NCBI GenBank assembly: GCA_951230915.1
Contig: OX579639.1
Coordinates: 12,400,001 to 12,464,000 of the forward strand
Source: Antitrichia curtipendula
Taxonomy: Eukaryota; Streptophyta; Bryopsida; Hypnales; Leucodontaceae
Reading direction: 5' to 3'
Length of the DNA: 64,000 nt
The position numbers and the translations under genes are program-made. The notes under the pieces were generated by a model. The model did not search any database. It had not been told where the DNA came from and saw only the letters and a list, made by a program, of their open reading frames with translations. Positions 57,461 to 64,000 of this stretch are shown here, one piece after another. Position 1 is the stretch's first letter. Each line of letters opens with the position of its first letter.

Positions 57461-59353
57461 GGTGATCCAATTTTTAAGTAGATGGTTAGCTGATTATTTC
57501 ACATCCAATTGTATAACAAAAATTCTGATACTTTTATATTTCATCTCAGTATGCTACATGATCTTGAGGGGCATGAATATGGTGTGCACCTACATTCGGA
57601 CCAAAAAATTGACATTAAAACCTAGATATCGATGACACAAGATGTACACATTCAAAACATGAGAGTCTAGGAGTTGTGTCAATTTTTGGTACACCAATGA
57701 AAAGTAATGTAACCTATAAACAACATTGTGGCTGTTTTTAGGCTAATGAATGACAAAGAATCTTTCCATGTGGGATAGAAGTGCCTCCAAATTTTGTGTG
57801 AAAAGAGGAGGACTTCTATAGTAGTTTGACTTCCAATGAATTCTTTTGGATTTTTTTAACCAGTGATTCATACAATATCAAAATGGATGATTTCTACAGT
57901 TACTAGTCTATTTTTTAAGATTAAAATTTTATAACTTGTTTAGATGGTATCTAGAGTGTGCATATGAAAGTTTGTTGATATCTTCTTGCATTTGCCAATA
58001 AGATCCAATAAAAATAATTTATATTTTATAATAAAAAACATGTTTAGTTGCTATTAGTGTCAATTATGGGTGATCTTATCTCACTTCCATTTGTTTCAAA
58101 GTATCCATCCTACATCAATCCTATGTCCACCTAGAGTTATCTAGATCAAAGGGTTTCAATTATTAGGATTTTGCCAAAATTTATGGTGGCAACTTTTAAA
58201 TCAAAGTCATGAAGATGAAGAAATTTGTAAAGTATTGGCCTTTTATTAACCTATAAAATATCCATGCTAGAAAAAAAAATCTATTTTAGAAACTTGTAGT
58301 CAAATTATGTTAATCCCTAAATGTCCAAACCAACCTAACTAAAGTCATGAGTATAGTTCACCCCTAAAGTGCCAAGACCATTTGGAGGGGGCAAAAAGCC
58401 CCTTAAAACTCCCATTTTCAATCGAAACAATTAAATAATTTAAATATTTGTTTCTTTTGCATATCCAACCAGACTAGTATGAAAATGTATAGAATTTTTT
58501 TCAAGAAACTTTGACCGTTGATATTGATAATAAAATATAAGCATTGAAAGTGAAGAAAATGTTTTTTTTTCTGCTCCTTGAGACTTGATTAGATTATAAG
58601 GGCTTTGAATCCTCTTCACTTATAATTTTTGTACCACAAATTATAAATTGAAAAAAAAATTATGTTAAAAAATTGAATTGAGAGTTTGAAAAAAAATACT
58701 CCAAAAAATACTTTGTGATTTTCATTCTTGAAAAAACTATTAAGTCAAAGTAAATACAAGATAGAATGAAAAACTAAATTATCAATAGCTCTTGTTAGTT
58801 GCTATTGTTAAATTGTTCAAATTTTAATATTTTTTTATTGGCAAGTGAAAGGAGATTCATAATTTCCAATGTACCAAAGATTGTAGCAATTGGATACCAT
58901 ATGCAAAAGTTCAACAATGCTAGTGTGTGAACATGAAAATGCGAGCATGTGAGCCTAGCCTTGAGCATATGCATAAGTAGATATCCTACAACCATTGAAG
59001 ATGTTATAGATGTTATAGATGTTACACTATAATCATGGATAGTGTCTATAATATGAACACCTATGACATAGGTGTATAGTATTGTAGGCTCACAAGATGA
59101 CGCTTCTAGTTTCACATAATAGCAACCCTCTGTACAAGTTATAAAAGGGTCAAAGCTTTTTTGGTAGATGTTCTAAAATCATTTCTTTGACATAGGTATA
59201 TATAGATTATTTATGGTGATATATATAGAATAATGATGTCAATTTTAGACACAGTGTAATTTTGGAAGATGCCCACGTTATGTACATGAAAGTCGGCACA
59301 ACTAAATCAAAAGGCAAGATCCAATCCAAACAACTTTCAAAAGCACCAAGGTT
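57461..59353. repeat. Intergenic, decayed repeats
   Basis: 57740-57930 matches 39975-40170. 58361-58760 starts CACCCCTAAAGTGCC (TTCA rather than TTAA outside) and resembles the left part of the TTAA family. 58840-58920 matches the interior of the element at 18258-18498 (GGCAAGTGAAAGGAG, GGATAC(C/T)ATATGCAAAAGTT). No genes. Confidence 0.5.
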
Positions 59354-60070
59354 ACTACAAGAAACACTTTCCATTTTTTGTAGCATTTTGACAAAATCTA
59401 CATTTCAACCCTTGAGTACTATGAGTACTATGTAGTAGAACAATCTCAACTGCTGATTGTAAAAATCGACAGCTAAAAGTATTGTTGCAAGTATTATGGA
59501 CTACTTGTGAGTATTGAAATAATATTTTGGAAAAAAAAGACAGATTGTCACAAAAAAATAGAAACAATGAGTTATAAATTAGTTAAAAACTAAAAATTAA
59601 AAACTAAAAAATTATTTAAAATTGGCCATTTATGAAGACTCAATGATGATTAAATTTCAACAAAAAAATAAGTTGATCCCATCTTCGTTGTGCAGAAGTA
59701 CTCATGCAAGGGAGTCTTATTTGTATGGATTTGAAGGACATGAAATAATATATTTTAAATTTTCCTTAGTAGGCATATGCCCAGCTTGTATGGTAATAGA
59801 CCACCAAAATTTCAACTCCAAATCATTCAATTTGGATACACCAAATGTAGTGAAAATCCCTACACCTCAAAGTGTGACAAATTTAAATAATTTATTTTTA
59901 AATATAAAATGATTTTTTTAAATCTCTAAAAAATAAAGGATATAATTACTATCAAGTTAGACATCTCCAATAAAAATTTCATGTTCATTGGACTTGTGCT
60001 TCAAAAGTTATGGTGGATAATATCAACATCACTCCAATTGTGACAAAAAACAGGACAGGTGTTTCTTGCA
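59354..60070. mobile_element. Decayed relative of the nested element at 2218-2949
   Basis: Left ACAAGAAACACTTTCC and inverted right TGCAAGAAACACCTGTCCTG match the GCAAGAAACACTTGTACT ends of the 2218 element. Interior fragments also agree with the copy near 135-430. Boundaries are approximate and no duplication was found. Confidence 0.5.
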
Positions 60071-60166
60071 ATGATCCACCAAGCTCACCTCTACTAATAT
60101 ATTGACCTATTCAAATTATCAATTTATGTAATTTTTTTTGAATTAATCAATTCAATTATTTCTTAA

Positions 60167-60742
60167 CCCCTAAAGTCCCAAGGCCATTTTTTTTTGTCAA
60201 AAACCACTCAAACCTACCACTTTCTTACATTCACCTACACAAATTTAAAAAATTTAAATTTTAGAATCTAACCGTAGGATTTTGTTCTACACTTGTCTTA
60301 TATTATATGGTAAAAATTTTGTGGTTTTTGACCATACAGATTGAAAGATATTAGCATTCAAAGTGAAAGAACTGTTTTTTTCAAGAAGTTGTTCTAGTTG
60401 CCCGCAAAATAAGAAGCTCCATAACTTTTACATCACCAATCCAAATAGAATGAATCAAAGCTCTCCATTTAGAAAAAAATATAACCTACAAGAAAAAAAA
60501 TATCAAAATTTTTATTTCATTTTTTGGTGGATTTTTTTGCTGCCCGGTCTCCCCCATTTTGAGGTTATTGTAGCATAACTTTTGCTTCTGAGCACCGATT
60601 GAAATAAAAATTATATTCGCAGAAAGCCAATATGTTTTTCTATCATTTGAGAAAGTTTCAAAAAGTTTCAGTAAAAATTGAGATCATAGGAGCTTGTCCG
60701 AAATCCATTTTGTCCCTTGTAGGGACAATGGGACTTTAGGGG
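60167..60742. mobile_element. Second TTAA-flanked TIR element
   Basis: TTAA at 60163-60166 and 60743-60746 flanks ends CCCCTAAAGTCCCA and its exact inverse TGGGACTTTAGGGG. The 576-bp interior is non-coding and homologous to 5440-5800 and 18500-18784. See the element at 3433-4386 for the family argument. Confidence 0.7.
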
Positions 60743-60746
60743 TTAA

Positions 60747-61743
60747 ATTTTTTTGGAGAACTTTGGTGGAGAATTCTTAGTAGAACCATCTAAAGGGCCA
60801 TTATCAAAGTTTTTGAAAATTAAAAAGTATACTAATTTGATAGTAGTGAACAAGATCACATGGTTAGATTTTTCAAAAATGATTCTATAAAAATCTATAA
60901 TTTCATTTTAGAAATGGTAGTTTAGAGGTGAATGATTTTCAAAGGAAGACACCCCTTGGGCATTTAGGGGTTAATTGAAGATACAATTTTATTGTTTAAA
61001 AATCCATAGGGTAGTTGCTTTATTTTCTTGGTACATGTTATTTTTTTTGAATTTTCCTAAATAATTTATTTCAACAAGAGGTGATTTTCATTTACATTTT
61101 TCTATTATAAATTGAGGATTAGAGAAGTAATGGTTTTTGATAAATATTTCAATCAAGCTTTCTCAACATCCTCCTTTGACTTCTGTATGTCATAGGATGC
61201 ATTTCTTTAATTCCAAAAGACCCTAGGGGTCTTCCCTCAAAATCAAATCTAAGTAGTCATTTCTCAAAATCAATGTATGATTGCATTTTAGAATCATTTA
61301 AAAAGACATGCGATTATAGGATCTTATTCACTACTATTGAATTAATCTCCCCTTGAGTTTGCAAAGGATTAGACTATGCAAATATTAGGATATTTACAAT
61401 CAAACTTCATTTTTTGACAAAAAAAATAAAAATTTAAGAACAAAATGATTTAGGAGGGGAGGGATTTATCTTTAAAAATTTACAAAAGAAAAAATTTACC
61501 TATTTGGATCAAATTCAATTAAAAATAGTTGAGAACAAGCAATGTCCACTAGAATTGGAGTAATTAAAGAAGATTATATTCAAAGCACCTTACAACAATG
61601 AATTATGGTTCACTCAAAATACTAGAAAACCACTTAACCACTGAGCTATTGTCCATTGAACTATTTGCTCCAACCAATGAACCATTACCCACTTGTAGCA
61701 TCTATAGAATATTTTTAATTGTCATGATTTCTCACTTGTTGAA
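60747..61743. other. AT-rich, no gene
   Basis: Another lone GGGGTTAA terminus occurs at 60967-60974, about 230 bp beyond the element at 60167-60742. Nothing else is recognised. Confidence 0.4.
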
Positions 61744-62103
61744 TCTCTCTCTCTCAAGACAAACAACAATGAATAATCATTAAAGTGTTTGGGTTTGGAC
61801 TTTGGAAAATCACTTGAGACAAAAAGTTTGTCCAAATGAAGAGGATTTTGGAAAGCTATGGCAAGATGACCTAATGAACTACATGAATAAAAGGTTGCCA
61901 AGACAAAAGAGGGACACTCTTATAATTCCCTCTCTTAAGACAAACCACAATGAATAATTCTTGAAGTGTTTGGGTTTGGAAAATCACTAGAGACAAAAAA
62001 AATTTGTCCAAATGAAGAAGGTTTTAGAGGGCTATGGTAAGATACTAAGATGATATAATGAACTAAACGATGAAAGGGTTGCCAAGGCAAAAGAAGGGCA
62101 CTC
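61744..62103. repeat. Tandem duplication, ~184-bp unit
   Basis: Two copies (about 61744-61926 and 61928-62103) each contain CTCTC..AAGACAAAC, CAATGAATAAT, AAGTGTTTGGGTTTGG, TTTGTCCAAATGAAGA and GGTTGCCAAG in the same order. Confidence 0.8.
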
Positions 62104-62328
62104 CCAAGTCCCGACAACAAATAAATGATCTTTTGGACATTTAGGGCTAAAATTCTATCATTTTTTTTTCTCAATCACTGGTTTCAAATTACATGGTTCT
62201 TGGACCGGTTTGAATTACTTATATTTTCCACTGGGAGTTTCTTTAATATCTGACTTTCAAGTAATTTTTGTAAAAATGACCCACTTTGGATATGAAAGCA
62301 ACCACTTTTGATCATTCAAGCACTTAGA

Positions 62329-62467
62329 CACTATCTAGTAAAAAATCCACGCTGATGGTTTTGTGTTTAAATCTCAGCTGAAACCAACACAACTCTGTTT
62401 AAAATACCGCAGATTAACACAAAACCAACATCCGGAATGGGTTTTTTAGTGTGGATTTCTACTAGTG
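62329..62467. mobile_element. 139-bp CACTA MITE, TSD AGA
   Basis: Left end CACTATCTAGTAAAAAATCC; inverted right end CACTAGTAGAAATCCAC. The arms continue with GGTTTTGTGTT. AGA flanks both sides (62326-62328 and 62468-62470). Confidence 0.8.
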
Positions 62468-62700
62468 AGAGGAGTGACGGTGACGTACAAAGAATCTCGG
62501 TGACGTACCCAAAAGAATCAACAGAAATGGAGCGGCTGATCCAAAACTGACTCATGCTTTACAGAAATTTACAAGTAGCCTACAAAGATCCAGTGCCGGC
62601 ACCAGCTATCCTGCACGTACGAAGTTGAAAATTCTCTCGGATTTCCACAGCCACATAAACAGACTTGAGAAACTTACCAGAGATCTAGCTATGGAGTCCT

Positions 62701-62724
62701 ATCAATCAATCAATCAATCAATCA
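62701..62724. repeat. (ATCA)n microsatellite
   Basis: Six tandem ATCA units. Confidence 0.95.
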
Positions 62725-63299
62725 GTACGCCCCTGTTTCAACTTCTGTGCGTGCATAGCCCCAAGTTCCGTTACTGTAAGTAAGCTAATTCAAAACTTGG
62801 TTTCACGGTAACAAACATTCCTGAAGTCACCGGCTTGATCGACAAGACTCCTATCAAGAAAAAAGAAATCAAAGTCCAGCAGTACGTCCAAGCTAGTCAT
62901 GCTGAACATTGCGGAAGGTGTACAGAAAACAAGGATGACGCGCGGCTGCTCAACAGGGATCGATCGGTGCTGTCCTGCACTTCCGATTGAATGCTGCAAA
63001 CTGCAAAACCTCGTTCTGGACTCGATCTGGAGGACCTGCTTACTCCAGACCAACATTCAACGGTGTCGTCAATTTAGTTAGATCGATTAGAGCGATTCTG
63101 GGGACCGAAATAGTGTCTTTGACAGTCAAGCTCTAAAAACTAAAAACTAGGATTGGTGTGGATTTAATTACGCTTCAGGTTGCGCTCCCAGAAAGTGTCA
63201 AAGTCATGAAATTCCACCAATGTAACGAAATTCACAACAAGCATGCTGCATGCATGGATTCGAAGGCGGTTATTAGGTTTGACAACAATGAAACTGACC

Positions 63300-63318
63300 T
63301 CTCTCTCTCTCTCTCTCT
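63300..63318. repeat. (CT)n microsatellite
   Basis: Nine CT units. Confidence 0.9.
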
Positions 63319-64000
63319 GCCAGCCACTTGTTTTTCATCTGAGAGCTTACAATCCAGACTTCCTTGAGTTCTGATCCACTTACCAAGGAACAATTGGGTG
63401 ACTGAATTCCTAGTGATTTCCCACATTTGTGGAAAGCTTGCATGGAGTCTATTTCTGGCTTGGATAATGTGGATGCACCCATCTCATTGATGATTCACCT
63501 GCACAATTATACGTATGTGGAGGTGTTAAGAGACATCTGCACTGGAGTCGCATTAGAGACAACATGAACCAGGTTTTGAAAGGGAATGTGAAAACTTTCA
63601 CAATCTGAATTTTACGTAATTAAAGAGAGTAGCAGTGTTCGGTGAAACAGTGCTCCTTTGAGAATAATCAATATAGTAGTTTTGATACCTTCTGATCAGC
63701 TAAAGTTGATAATTTGAAATAAAAAATACTCGAGTAAGGTTTCTGTAGAATTGAAATTGTACCTTCAGCCTCAGTAGTTGGGCTTTGCTGAGACGTCCTT
63801 CTGCTGGTGCTCGGCATGAACGAAGACTCAGGAAATAATCTGTTACAACACACCATGCATACAAACCACGTTAGTGCTAGCTGAGTGGCTGGATGAGGAC
63901 CGGACTCATCACCCACGATCCTTAAGAGTTAAATCGTGACCTTGGAATCGTCATAGTGTGAATCGAAGATAACTTCAATCTTTGGAGATATTTCAAGCTA

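Larger units (their letters stand above)
62468..64000. other. Right edge, no gene recognised
   Basis: Contains an (ATCA)n run at 62701-62724 and a (CT)n run at about 63300-63318. Composition becomes more balanced, as near a gene, but no exon with known motifs could be read on either strand. Confidence 0.35.

Overview
The window is nuclear DNA from a streptophyte plant. Genes are split by short spliceosomal introns, several products carry organelle-targeting peptides, and plant-only families are present: an LRR-VIII type receptor kinase, a GIY-YIG/CGFS glutaredoxin of the GRXS16 type, and a plastid-type isoleucyl-tRNA synthetase. Short introns, AT-rich repeat-packed intergenic DNA and scattered telomere-like (TTTAGGG) words fit a non-seed plant such as a moss or lycophyte, but the species cannot be fixed from the sequence. 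Gene models were built by hand, joining exons at GT-AG (once GC-AG) sites so that reading phase is kept.

Layout. 1-8.6 kb: a nest of non-autonomous DNA transposons. It holds a 1.77-kb CACTA element with another element inside it, a TTAA-flanked element, a CACTA hairpin and a 257-bp MITE with a 7-bp target-site duplication (TSD). 8.6-16.3 kb: a complete 19-exon leucine-rich-repeat receptor kinase (982 aa), followed by about four tandem ~189-bp copies of its own C-terminal/3' end. 18.812-37.017 kb: one 18.2-kb Mutator-like element (MULE) bounded by a perfect 9-bp TSD (TAGCTGCAC). It carries a transposase gene broken by three in-frame TAG codons and, facing it, an unbroken 5-exon gene for a ~1658-aa protein with a C-terminal Ulp1 (C48) SUMO-protease domain. 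The element also holds a 10-base word, CGAAACACTG, many times, and a 4.4-kb T-rich tract.

37.3-57.5 kb: four consecutive ordinary nuclear genes, all apparently for organelle proteins. These are GRXS16 (minus strand), a short trans-2-enoyl-CoA-reductase-like Rossmann protein, a CBM48 carbohydrate-binding protein with a plastid leader, and the OVA2-type isoleucyl-tRNA synthetase (21 exons, 1082 aa). 57.5-64 kb: mostly decayed repeats, including a second TTAA-flanked element, a ~184-bp tandem duplication and a CACTA MITE with an AGA TSD.

The most unusual part is the giant MULE. It resembles the ULP-carrying (Kaonashi-type) MULEs of flowering plants, but its protease gene is intact and fused to a zinc-finger-bearing N-terminal region while its transposase is interrupted.
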